Below, in pieces: positions 11,378-23,000 of a stretch of 64,000 nt of DNA. The stretch comes from Meghimatium bilineatum (taxonomy: Eukaryota > Mollusca > Gastropoda > Stylommatophora > Philomycidae). Numbering within the stretch: the stretch's first letter is position 1; each line of letters opens with the position of its first letter. Made by a program: the position numbers and the translations under genes. The notes under the pieces are model-generated. The model saw only the letters and a program-made list of their open reading frames with translations, had not been told where the DNA came from and made no database searches. The stretch spans positions 32,910,088-32,974,087 of the forward strand of contig CM067309.1 in assembly GCA_034231615.1 (NCBI GenBank). Reading direction: 5' to 3'.

Positions 11378-11636
11378 GGGGAGCCGCGTTAGCGCAGTAG
11401 CTTCGCATATGTGTGGTTGGGTTCATTCCCCAGTTGAGGGGGAAATGTTTTCAGATCGCAACGGCTCCCGGGTCGACCCAGCCTTAAATGGGTACCGGAT
11501 TAATCCGGGAAGTAAAGACTGTGAGGGAGAGGAGATGGCTACCGCCCTCATTTGAGAGCCTCTAAAATGTGAGATCGCTAACATCTCACACCCCTAAGGC
11601 ATTAATAAATGCTATCGGTTAATTTCCTTTTTTTTT
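11378..11636 (+). mobile_element. tRNA-derived SINE (type 1) with 11-bp target duplication
   Basis: Flanked by ACATACCAGGA at 11367-11377 and 11637-11647. The Pol III A box TAGCGCAGTAG (11390-11400) and B box GGTTCATTCCC (11420-11430) have tRNA spacing. The body contains GGGTACCGGATTAATCCGGGAAGTAAAG and an internal inverted pair GTGAGAT/ATCTCAC, and ends in a T9 run. A second copy lies at 30524-30797 on the minus strand. Confidence 0.9.
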
Positions 11637-11647
11637 ACATACCAGGA

Positions 11648-12160
11648 AGAGTAAACACTAGAAGATTAGAAGTGAAACAAACAAAAAATTTGCAGAACAC
11701 AACCAAATATTGATAACAAAACAAAAACAGAACAATTATAGAACAGGATATCTACCCATATGAATGTCAGATATTTTTTTCAGCCAAAAAAGTACTCTCA
11801 AATATTTCATTGTGGTGGTTCTTTCAAGAGTATCCCCAGACACAGTAACACACGGGATGAACATATATAATATGGTTATTGGAAAACCCTGATATAGACA
11901 CTTTAGATGGATTAACTAATGCACATACAGCCATTATTCATTCATTTCTATCCCGGCCATAAACTGCTGACATAGACATAGTGATTTAAATTACCTTCTC
12001 TGTTTACATGTGAATAGACACGATAAATTTATCCATTATGTATATTCACCAGACATATGCATCAGAATATAGATTGTAGCTCTGATGCAAATCGAGGTGT
12101 CAGCAGAGAATGCAGTAAAAAAATTGAGAAGTAGAAATATATATAGAGTACCAAGATAAT
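11648..12160. other. No recognisable feature
   Basis: AT-rich; no motif or tandem structure noticed. Confidence 0.4.
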
Positions 12161-12280
12161 CTTAGGGATGCACAGTAACCAATGGAGAAACTCCGTCAAG
12201 CTTAGGGATGCACAGTAACCAATGGAGAAACTCCGTCAAGCTTAGGGATGCACAGTAACCAATGGAGAAACTCCGTCAAG
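12161..12280. repeat. Three identical 40-bp tandem units
   Basis: Units at 12161-12200, 12201-12240 and 12241-12280, each starting CTTAGGGATGCACAG, with no differences seen. They sit at the 5' edge of a family F LINE fragment; perfect identity implies recent amplification. Confidence 0.95.
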
Positions 12281-12900
12281 ATTACAATGCAGAAATCAAA
12301 GTGGCAACTGGAAAAACTTCTGAGTGTCAATATTGGTTCACAGCCTGCAGTATTTTTAATAGATGCAAGATCATCACTGCAAGCGTTACATTTTAGAAAA
12401 CTACCAGACATACAAATACTACCGACTGAACACAGAAATCAGCATAAAGTAACTATGCAGGAAAAGCCATCGCATTGAGGAATACCTGGAAATGAGAAAG
12501 CAGATTGTCTGGCTAAGGAGGAAGCTGCTGATGAACAACCAGATGTGCAAATAATGTACCATCAAAAGAGACAGATGATCAAGGCAATTAGAAAGTCAAC
12601 TTCAACACAAGACGACTACCAGTTATAAACAGACCAGAACAAGTTGTAATTCTGCACCTCAGAACAGGACACAACTGACCCCGCAGCTACTTTATAAAAG
12701 CTCATGATTCGCAACACAGCCAATGTGGAAAGGCACCTCAGACAGCAGAGTAAATTTTGCAGGAATGTGCAGAATATGAAATGCTGAGGAAAGTAAACTG
12801 GCCCAGAGAAACAACAGTGGCAGAAAAACTCTACAGACATCTGTATGAGTTACAAAACACAGTCAACTTTATAGAAAAGACAAAACTTCAGATATAAGCA
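12281..12900 (+). mobile_element. LINE remnant, family F (RNase H and C-terminus)
   Basis: Plus-strand pieces: H-x-G-I-P-G-N-E-K-A-D-C-L-A-K (RNase H end) near 12475-12520, L-R-T-G-H-N-R-L near 12660, a degraded Cys/His cluster near 12720-12770, and Y-E-L-Q-N-T-V-N-F-I-E-K-T-K-L-Q-I before the stop near 12895. Confidence 0.75.
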
Positions 12901-12949
12901 TATTCAAAATTTCCGATATAAGCATGTTCCATGCATACAAAAGAAGATC

Positions 12950-14440
12950 TCATGTGACTAGCAGTCGTCATCATCAAGTTCCATCTCCGCAACGAAGATT
13001 GGCTGCAACAGGCCTCCAACATTCCCTGTCTCTTGTTTTGGTGGTGCGCTTTGCTAGACTGTAACCTGTCCATCTTGTGATGTTACTCTTCCACTTGTGT
13101 CTCTGTCTACCTCTTGCTCGCTTCCCTTCGACTTTACCCTCAAATAAGGTCTTCAACAAGGTGTCATGTCTTTTAATGTGTCAAAAATATTTTATTTGCC
13201 TGATCTGTATTTCTCTTAGTAGTTCTTTCTTCATATTAAGTGTTGTTTGAACCTCTTTGATTGTTTTCTTCTCTTTCCATGATGTTCTCTGTATTCTTCT
13301 ATATATCCACATCTCAAAAGCATCCTGTCTTCTAATTGTTTAGTGTCCATGTTTCTGAGCCATACATTAATATAAAAAAGATGTAGCATTTTATAATTCT
13401 CATTTTTAACTTTGTAATTTGTTTTGATGTTACTATTTTCCTCATGTCATTGAAGGTACTTTTAGTCCTTCCTTTTAGTCATTCCTATTCTCCTTTTAAC
13501 TTCTGTTTCACATCTGCCATCATTTGTGACTATGTGTCCAAGATATTGATAATGTTCTACTTGTAGTTTCTCTCCATGTATGTTTATATTTAGCTCTTGT
13601 TCTTCTGACTTTGTTGATTATCATGGTTTGTTTTTTTTGGATATTTATATCCAGTCCATATTAATTACTTGATTTATTGATTGAATCTATTAGTCTTTGT
13701 AGTTCATGTTCACTTTCTGCTAAAAGAACTGTGTCATCTGCATATCTCAAGTTGTTTATTATTTTCCCATTGATCTTGAGTCCTGGCATGTCTTCTATAT
13801 GTTTAAAATTTGTGTGGATAGGCTGGGTGATAAAATACATCCTTGTCTTACCCCTCTTCTTATTACTATGCATAGTGAGTAGCTTTCACACCTTATTGAT
13901 GCAGTCTGTTCCCAATATATATTTCTAATGAGTCAGCTTTTCCATCTATGCCTATTTCTTGAAGACATTTGATTAATTTTTCATGTTTGCTCTGTCAAAG
14001 ACCTTGCTGTAGTCTATGAAGCAAATATAGATACTTTTTTGGACTTCTATATCTATCACTAGTTGAATTCAAAGTATAGTTTCTCTGGTTCCTTTTTTCT
14101 CTCTTAAACTGACCATTCTTCACCGACCGCAGTGTCTATCTTGTTTTTAATTCTTTCATGTATTATCTTGAGTAGTATTTCAGTTATATGACTCATTAAA
14201 CTTATTGTTCTATATTCTGTACAGTCCAAAGCCCTGGACATCTTAGGTAGTGGTATGAATATTGATGATTCAATATGAAGTCTATAGGTATGTGGTATGT
14301 TTCATATATGTCACCGCAAAGTTCTGTGATAATATGCACATCAAATTAATTAGAGTTGTTATTATGTCTGCTGTTATGTTGTTGGAGAGTGCAGCCTTGT
14401 TCTGGCCATTTTGTTTCTAGCCATTGTTTTTCCGCTGTTC
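12950..14440 (-). mobile_element. LINE remnant, family C (RT to 3' end)
   Basis: Minus-strand RT with intact L-R-Y-A-D-D-T-V-L-L-A-E-S-E-H-E-L near 13760, and a C-terminal domain K-R-A-R-G-R-Q-R-H-K-W and A-A-N-L-R-C-G-D-G-T at 12970-13160. The 3' end carries (GAT)n near 12960. Several frameshifts. This is the longest family C copy here. Confidence 0.85.
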
Positions 14441-14469
14441 TGCACATGATACATGACTAGCTGTAATGG

Positions 14470-14790
14470 AGTCTTCTTCTTTCGTTCACTTGAAACATGT
14501 CTATATTTGTAATTCTGTCTCCTGAATAAAACTCACTGTCTTTTGTAGTTCATACAGTGTCCCATAGAGCTTTGATTCCAGCGTTGTTTCCTCTGGCCAA
14601 TATGTCTGCCTCAGCGTTTCATGCTCAGAACACTCTTGAAGTATATGTTTGGCACTCTGTGCTGCCTGTCCAAATGTACACATGGCAGTGTTGCCAATCT
14701 TGAACTTTGTATACATTTGACTGCGGAGTCGGTTGTGTCCTGTTCTGAGACTAATGGAGTCTCATCAAGTAGCAGTCTTGTGATTGCTTG
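14470..14790 (-). mobile_element. LINE 3' fragment, family F
   Basis: Minus-strand frame 14501-14716: A-A-Q-S-A-K-H-I-L-Q-E-C, then W-P-E-E-T-T-L-E-S-K-L-Y-G and V-S-F-I-Q-E-T-E-L-Q-I. The family F Cys/His cluster has lost its first Cys. Confidence 0.75.
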
Positions 14791-15012
14791 TAACAGCTGT
14801 CATTTTCAAGCTGTGAATGATTTATTATGGCCTTAAATTTTCATCAAAACTTAGAATGAACTACTTATGATTCAGAATTGTTGATAGGGAATTTTTAAAT
14901 GAAATTTTTGGAGAACAAGAATAGATGAGAAAATCAGAATTTGGAAGTGGAAAACGACATTCTGTAGTCACTACAGGACATTACTAATTATATCTGCACA
15001 TTACAGTGAGTA

Positions 15013-15780
15013 GCAGTGTGTTCCCTGAAATGTCTGATGTGTCTGGCAGAAAGGCACAGATATGACAGACAAGCAGTGTGTTCCCTGATGTGTCTGGCAG
15101 AAAGGCACAGATATGACAGACAAGCAGTGTGTTCCCTGAAATGTCTGATAGAAAGGCACAGATATGACAGACAAGCAGTGTGTTCCCTAATGTGTCTGGC
15201 AGAAAGGCACAGATATGACAGACAAGCAGTGTGTTCCCTAATGTGTCTGGCAGAAAGGCACAGATATGACAGACAAGCAGTGTGTTCCCTGAAATGTCTG
15301 ATGTGTCTGGCAGAAAGGCACAGATATGACAGACAAGAAGTGTGTTCCCTGAACTGTCTGCCAGAAAGGCACAGATATGACAGACAAGCAGTGTGTTCCC
15401 TGATGTGTCTGGCAGAAAGGCACAGATATGACAGACAAGCAGTGTGTTCCCTGAAATGTCTGATAGAAAGGCACAGATATGACAGACAAGCAGTGTGTTC
15501 CCTGAAATGTCTGATATGTCTGGCAGAAAGGCACAGATATGACAGACAAGAAGTGTGTTCCCTGAACTGTCTGGCAGAAAGGCACAGATATGACAGACAA
15601 GCAGTGTGTTCCCTGAAGTGTCTGGCAGAAAGGCACAGATATGACAAACAAAAAGTGCGTTCCCTGAACTGTCTGATGTGTCTGGCAGAAAGGCACAGAT
15701 ATGAAAAACAAGCAGTGTGTTCCCTGATGTGTCTGGCAGAAAGGCACAGATATGACAAACAAGAGGTGCGTTCCCTGAAC
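15013..15780. repeat. 51/60-bp minisatellite, about 14 units, open in several frames
   Basis: TTCCCT recurs at 15021, 15081, 15132, 15183, 15234, 15285, 15345, 15396, 15447, 15498, 15558, 15609, 15660, 15720 and 15771. Steps are 51 bp, or 60 bp where an extra 9 bp is present (units 1, 6, 10 and 13). Both lengths are multiples of three, so long frames stay open on both strands (plus 15016-15783, minus 14984-15865). Translated units such as C-H-I-C-A-F-L-P-D-T-S-G-N-T-L-L-V do not resemble a known protein. More likely non-coding. Confidence 0.92.
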
Positions 15781-15913
15781 TAAATCTGGCTAACAAGCAG
15801 AAGTTTGATATTGAAAGCAGAACAGATAGAACTGTATAGAAAATTAACACTGCAGTGGTACACAATTTTTTACTTATGGCAACAGTATCACATGTACAAT
15901 TATATACAGATCT

Positions 15914-16194
15914 CAGTGGGCTGTGGTAGCTCAGTTGTTAGAGAACTGGCTTCCTAGTTCTATGACCGAAGGCTTAATTTCCAGTTCAACTGGAAAATTG
16001 GTTGCAATCACCAACAGTTGCTAGGTTGAGCAGCCTAAGAAAATAGGTACCAGATTTTCTGGGAAAGTAAAGGAAGCAGGCATGATGCTGACCACATAAT
16101 CCAAAGTTATGCCACTGGTCAATGAAAAATATAAGCCCAACACCATATTTCCCAATATGTCTAATGTCGTAAAAAAGGGAAACTTTACTTTACT
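15914..16194 (+). mobile_element. tRNA-derived SINE (type 2) with 9-bp target duplication
   Basis: Flanked by TACAGATCT at 15905-15913 and 16195-16203. A box TAGCTCAGTTG (15927-15937) is perfect; the B box (15971-15981, GGCTTAATTTC) is eroded. The body shares GGTACCRGATT and GGGAARGTAAAG with the type 1 SINE, suggesting exchange of tRNA heads on a common body. Confidence 0.82.
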
Positions 16195-16255
16195 TACAGA
16201 TCTACATGAGGAAGACTACAGTTGGAAGAATACAGGAAGAGGCGCAGAAATAATT

Positions 16256-16670
16256 AAGTGGTAAATACTAAATAAAGTATAAATGTTACTATAAAATCGT
16301 AACTAGCAATGTTAAAAAAAAATAACTAGCAAAAAACAAGAAAAATTTTCCACGTTAAAGTCCAACAGAGACCTTTCTCAAGAAAAACATAACTAAAATA
16401 AACATAATAATATTCACATCTAGGATGACTTGGACATGTTTTTCTTACTTTGTCTTGGCAATGTTTTATTTGTGAGAAAAACATGTCCAAGTTATCCTAG
16501 TTTTGAATATTTTTATGGTTTTTTTTGGTTGTTATGTGTTTCTGGAGAAAGGTCCCTGTTGGGCCAAAATGTGGAAAATTGTCCTTGTTCTTTGTTTTAT
16601 TGTTTATTTTAAACATTGCTAGTTTAGGATTTTATAGTAACCGTTATACTTTATTTAATATTTACCACTT
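16256..16670. repeat. Long inverted repeat (about 190-bp arms) just 3' of UFD1
   Basis: The left arm (16256-16446) and right arm (16472-16670) are near-perfect reverse complements separated by about 25 bp: AAGTGGTAAATA at the outer left against TATTTACCACTT at the outer right, and TGGACATGTTTTTCT against AGAAAAACATGTCCA at the inside. Each arm carries GAGAAAGGTC..TGTTGG and an AAATAAAG motif. It may be paired Penelope-like terminal repeats or a fold-back transposon. Confidence 0.88.
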
Positions 16671-16939
16671 TTTGTTTGGTTACTGCTGCAGCCTCCATTT
16701 TGTCGGCATCCTCTGATATTTTGAATCGTTGGCAAGAGACGTAATAAGTAGATTAATAACATCCAACCCATGCTGTGAAGATGGCACTTTATGATATCTT
16801 AAATGAAACATTTGTAATTTAATATTAAACAAGCATAAATATAATATAAAAAACATGTCTACTCTCTTTGTTTCCATGGCAAGATCTACATTCATGATTA
16901 TATCACTTTCTAATATTGTCCTAATATCAGACTGAGCTA
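16671..16939 (-). other. UFD1 3' UTR region
   Basis: AT-rich sequence after the stop codon, with no other frame of note. The first good AATAAA on the minus strand (about 16652-16660) lies inside the arm of the adjacent inverted repeat, so the transcript may end within that element. No polyadenylation data are available. Confidence 0.45.
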
Positions 16940-17090
16940 TCATTTTCTATTCTTTATCTTCAGTGTCTGCCCTAGTCCTGAGAACGCCTCAAACCTCTTC
17001 TCTTCTTCATCTCTGTTGTCGGCAGTGACAGGAAGTATTTTACGTATGAATGTGATTGTCCCTCGTCTGAAATTATAGTTTGGGATACCC
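16940..17090 (-). CDS. UFD1: UFD1 terminal exon (second SHP box, stop)
   Basis: Acceptor CTATTAG. It encodes [18 protein letters not shown], the conserved C-terminal motif, and later [11 protein letters not shown], the second SHP box, ending N-R-K-stop. The stop is TGA at 16940-16942. The first base completes the Arg codon left open by exon 10. Confidence 0.96.
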
Positions 17091-20000
17091 CTAATAGAAT
17101 AGAGAGGAAACAATGTGCATCAGAAAATAAGTTTTAAAAATAAAATAAAAAATGACAATATAAGTTAATCAAGACACTAGAAAATGTGGGAAAATTAAAT
17201 CTTTCACTCTGGAGCTTTTGTGTGTCTGGAAGCAGATAATTGTTACAATGGAAGTTGTTATCAAAGTCGTGTACTTAGTCTTAGCTACCTTCAGTAATAT
17301 TTAATTGTAGAATCATCAGAGTAACAAAAAAGAGACAGAATCATGAATGAAAAGCATCAAAAGACTAACAAACACAATGCCAATCCTGAATTACATCAGA
17401 AGACAACTGACTAAGTGGTTTTTGCATGCTTCCAGACTACCATCAGACAATGCCCCACAAACAGCATTACTATACACACGATGGATACAAAGCCAGGGGC
17501 AGACCTTGCAAACGATGGATTACAGAAATAAAAAAGTCAATGAAAACAAACATATATGAAGCACACAAAAAAGCCATCTCCAGAGAACTCTTCTACCCCT
17601 GACACTGCAAGGCATAAAGGGGTATAAAGCAAAAAGAACAGTTTATGTACATAGATTATTGTCTTGGCAAACTGGATATGTCAGTAGGTGCTAACGGTTC
17701 TGGTTTGGCAAATCCACTACGGACTGAGGGCTCCAATTTTGTATTGATAGACTTGACATTTTTGTAAGGTGCCTCTCCAAGTCTTATTTCCAATGTTTTC
17801 ATTCTTAACACCACAGTAGATTCATTAAATTGACCCCTCTATCATAAAGAATCATGTAGAGCATTGGGTATGTCATTTCACAACAAATTTTTCTGAATTG
17901 TATCATTCAGAACAATCAGTACACAAAAATATTAAATTGGGAACATCTTTTTAAATTGTGTTAATATTTTTCTGTATTAACCCTTTCACCACTATGAGAT
18001 TTCCCTAATGTCAATTCTCCATCACTAAGACAAAGGGCACAACACCTCCAAATTATCGATATGATGAAATTAAAAATGTATTTTCTTTCAAACTATTCAT
18101 ATCACACTCAGATTTGGCAGATCAACAGAAAAATGAATTCTTACATGAATCTATATCAAAGATATTTTAATACATATATATTTTAAAAATAAACTGTCAA
18201 ACTCAACATAATCTGGGGGAAATGTTTTTCGCCTTGGGGTTGCTAAGTAGTGGAGTCATATTGAGACGAAAATATTGAGATATATTTTCAAATCTTTTTC
18301 CCAAACAGGTTGATATGCCCAAAACGTTGAACCCATCATTAGTACTCCAGTACATGCCATACTCAAGCAGAATACACAGGCCCATCATAATATAAATAGA
18401 AAAAGATGTTTTATCTCAATGGCAGTTATAGATGTATAGCATGTGTCTTCTTTCCTTGCTTGTTCTTTGCATTATGTTATATACAAATTTGTCCAATCTG
18501 CTGTAAATTGATAAACTCGGCATTGACGATGATGCTTAAGTAATCATAACGTGAGGCAATATTTCTTGACTTGTGTGAAACTAAATATAATGATGGTTAC
18601 AATTTTAACTTTTAGTGGATACGACACTGAGTACCTTTTTGTACAAAAATAACAAAAACAGAGCTACACTATCTGACTACAAATTAGTGCAATAGAGCTA
18701 CTGGTAGTTGTAGAAATCGGTGTTGCTAGGAGTGAACATTTTGGAGGGCACAGAAGAATGATGGTCACCCAGTGAGAGATCTGAGAAAACATGGATGTGT
18801 CCAGTTTGCAGTGATGCTGATCAAACAACTAATTAACTAATATTGTTGAAGGTCATACCTTCTTACTGGCCTTGCAAGTGCAGATTCGTTGGGTGCAGTT
18901 TCTCCTTCCTTCTTTTTACCATCTAATCTATTTCCTTGTCCAGCAAAGGGCTGACAACAAAATTATTAAATAAATTGGTGAGCAAAGGTAATATAAATGT
19001 AAACAGAGATGTAATGTTTCTGTGTACGAATGTAATATTTATCTATCGTCTTTTCTCTGCTTATGCTGTGGGGCATAACAGGATTGAAAGACGATAGGTT
19101 TTCACGCTATTGCCCATTTGGTTGCTTGATATGCAGTAATACTGTTACGTGTCAGAATGTTGGTAATTCCTTCAATCCACCTTCTTCTTGGTCTTTCTCT
19201 GTATCTTGTTGTTTCCATTTTCTTGTTGTATGCTCTTGCCGCTGGCCAATAGGTTTAATTCTCATTAGGTGGTCAAACCATTTCAATCTCTGTTTTTCAA
19301 TATATTTGACCACTGATGTTGTTCCAACAGTTCTTGTAATGTCCTAATTTTTCACATGATCTCTTCTTTTTCTGTTTTTCTTAGACATCTCATTTCACAC
19401 ATAGTAAGCTTCTTTCTCTCATGTTCTTTAGTTAGTGTCTATGTCTGACCACGCAAAAGATGGACTACAGAAATAAAAGAATCAACAAAAACAAACAACA
19501 ATGCACACAAAAAGGCAGTCTCCAGAGAATTCTTCTACCTCTGACGATGCAAGGCATAAAGCGGTAAAACACGAAAAGAACGATTTGTGGGTGGATAAAA
19601 AATATAAAATATACAGATATCATTACTTTTTCAATTTTAAAAACACAACTTTTTATTAAATATTTAAATATGTGCACTTGAATATTTATTAACACTTTGC
19701 GGACCAATTTCGACGCTAGTCGAATTTCCGTTACAGAACCTTGCTGATCAAGTTCGACGCTAGTCGAATGCGCTATGATAGATCAGAAAAATGGGAATAC
19801 CCATTGCAATAATGTGCTAAAAATAGTGTTTCCAGGAAATTATGTTCTGTAAAAATGGCGGCATGTCGGGAATAACAATATAGACCTAGTAAGTGAGTTT
19901 TTATCAAGAAATATCGGAGTTTTTGAAGGAAATATTGTATGATATAGAAATTAATGTAAATCTAGGCCTAGCATTATGATAAGTAGCATTTTGAACTTGA

Positions 20001-23000
20001 AATAACTCTGGAGCTCACAAATTCATTCAGAAAGTGCAAACAGTCGTTACAACGTATAGAAAGTTTCAAGGCTTTCTTGCGCTAGATCGATTTTATACTA
20101 ATTTTTAAAGATGGCGATGTCAATGTATACAATTTTGCGTGCACCCTCGGTAATGGCGGACAAGTACACTCTGGATTGCTGGTGGGCAAAGTGTTAAACA
20201 ATGTTTTTATAAAATAAACCAAATGTATGTTGCTGGGATATGAAAAGAAAACGAAGAATAGCAATACTGTGACCTATCCTGTATTTCGTAAGGGCAACTA
20301 AGGAAGTTTGAAGCAATGGGGTTGGTTGTCCCATTCCACAGAAGCTTAAAGTGAATCAAAAGCCATACTGAAGTCAGATGTTTTTAGCTGAAAGATGTAG
20401 ATGTCACAGTCAAGCTGTAAACAATTACACAACATATTCGATTCTCTGGACTACATCCTGTTAATCTGTAGGAGTTTCAGAACGTACGCAGAAGTATAAA
20501 ATAGATAATAAGAATACAAAATCTGTACGCCAATGAGATTCTTTGCCATTGTTCGGATTGTTGACCCACTTGTATTGTTTGCCACCGTTCGGAACGCTAT
20601 AACGTCTGTATTTGTACATTGTCAAGTATGTACACTAAACTATATTTTGGGTCTTGTAGTTCATGTATTCATCCAGCATTTATTTATTTGGTTCAGCTGC
20701 CTGTGCTATCATAAGGATACTACCCAGTGAAAAAATGAGAAGCTTTTTTATCAGGGTTGCATTCTTCCTATTTTACATTATTTATATGAGGCACTTCATT
20801 GAAAATGTTGTTGTAGTCTGATATTGTATTTTGTAAAATCTATTTTATTTTATGTGTTTATATTTTGCATGCACTATACCACACATACATGACATAATCA
20901 TACCATGAACAGCAAATCATCTTGGTCATCAGTTTCCATATCCTAAAATGACAAGAAGACAAAAGTAAAATATTTTAACCACATAGGAAAATAAAGGGGA
21001 AAAGGTCCTTCCCCAAATTAATGGTCTACTTTTTTATCAAATCTGTGCCGATCTGCAATTTTGTATATTTTTGTGATGTCATTTACTGCCTGCTTAGTCC
21101 TAGATAAAAAAAATTGCTATCATAATCATAAGTTTGTTAGAGATGTACAATTATGTAACATTGGCAAGGCTGATGCTGGTTTAAATGATCTGTGTGCCAC
21201 CCACTGAGAGCCCTCCCATCTGCGAGGCAAGCACAGACAGACTCACCAATCCAACCCAACTAAAATAAATATCTTGACTCCACGAAACTACTGATCAGTA
21301 ATTATAGACAGATTAGACAAGGAAAATAATTTGCAGGGAAAAAAAATTGCCAAAATTTTTTTTTTGCATTCCAGAAAAAAAGTAGACCCTTATTTTGGGA
21401 AAGGAATGGGGAAAATATTGATAAACCCATGAAAATGTTGATAAAATTTGATTTGTTCATTTACAAAATGGCAAACATGTTATGTTAATGATATGTTTTC
21501 TGTATTTATCCTTTATTTAAAAATGAAAAATGCTGAAAATCAGGAGTTTGTGTTCTAAAAAAGCTAACAGCTAAACAAGTTTGTTGATCTTATGCTTGAT
21601 GATTCATAGATTAGATTGTGATTGATCTGAAAATGATATGGAAATTGACTGAGGTAATCACTTAATGTGTGAATATAGTAGCAGTGGTAGTATAAATCAC
21701 AACAGTTGTAGTAATGTTCCTGGCTCATCAGTGGTTCAAACTACAATCTGTGGTAGTAGAAAGGACGTATTCTACATACTGTACAAGATAAATTTGATTT
21801 ATGTTGGTCTCCTGCTAATATGTTTGCACCCATATGTAGAGCAGACACAACATTTTTTGAACAGATAAGTCCTAAGAACATTCCAGAATTTGTTTCTTCA
21901 GATAGTAAGGTTATTGAATTTGTAGCATTTTTTCATAGACAAGTTTCTGGTAAAAATTTTATGAGCAGACAAATAAACATGTACGCCGGTGTGTTGCCGG
22001 GGCACGAAAGGGGAGCAAAGAATAGCAAAACTGTTTACCTACCACACATGTCGTAAAAGGCGACTAAGGAGGTTATGGGATGGAGTTGGCTGGCACATCC
22101 CATATAGGGTCAGTGACCCAAAGCCAATCTGAAGTTGGATGTATCAGGCTGAAAGGCGCAGATATTGCAGCAATGCTGTAAACCATGACACAACACATTC
22201 TGTTCTCTGGACTACATCCTGCTAATCTGCAGGAGTTTGAAAATGAATGCAGAAGAAGAAGAAAATATACATGTTAGCAGCAAGATACCTTCCAACTATT
22301 ACATTGAAAGTTATGTATACAGATGTAGCATTTCTAGAGATGAAGGCTTTCTTTCTCGGATTATGCCTTCAAATGGAGTACAGTGTGAGTAAACCACATC
22401 ATGAAGGTTATTGGTCCAACTCGTCAACAACCTGTAATATGCAGATGAAACAGACCTCTTAGCAGTTAGTAGAAAGTCAACAGGTAGTTGTCTTTGTAGC
22501 CAAAGACTAATAGATCTGACAAATCAAGTAAAGAATCATCATCATCAACTGCTGTCTCCGCAACGAGGGTTGTCTGCAACAGATCTCCAACATTATCTGT
22601 CTCTTGTTTTGGTGGTGCACTCTGCTAGACTATAACCTGTCCATCTTGTGTTGTTTCTCTCCCACTTGTATCTCTGCCTACCTCTTGTTCGTCTCCCTTC
22701 AACTTTACCTTCAAGTAAGGTCTTCAACAAGGTGTCATGTCTTTTAATGTGTCCAAAGTATTTTATTTGCCTGATCTTTATTTCTTTTAATAATTCTTTC
22801 TTCATATTAAGTGTTGTTAGAGCCTCTTTGTTTGTTTTCTTCTCTTTCCGTGATGTTCTCCCTATTCTTCTAAATATCCACATCTCAAAGGCATCAATTC
22901 TGTCTTCTAATTGTTTGTTTATTGTCCATGTTTCTCACAAACACCAGTAACTCATCAGTAACTGATTCCAGCTGTGCTAAATTCTTTTCCCAATGACTTC

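Noticed and set aside
11380-11640. Functional tRNA gene
   Set aside because: A and B boxes are present, but no cloverleaf closes and the sequence continues as a SINE with target duplication; same for 15914-16194 and 62130-62220.
14984-15865. 293-codon and 255-codon frames on both strands as a tandem-repeat protein
   Set aside because: Unit lengths divisible by three keep several frames open at once, so openness is no evidence of coding. Kept only as a finding to test.
17978-18010. Third piggyBac-type terminus (TTAACCCTTTCAC)
   Set aside because: No matching inverted end was found downstream, so no element can be delimited.
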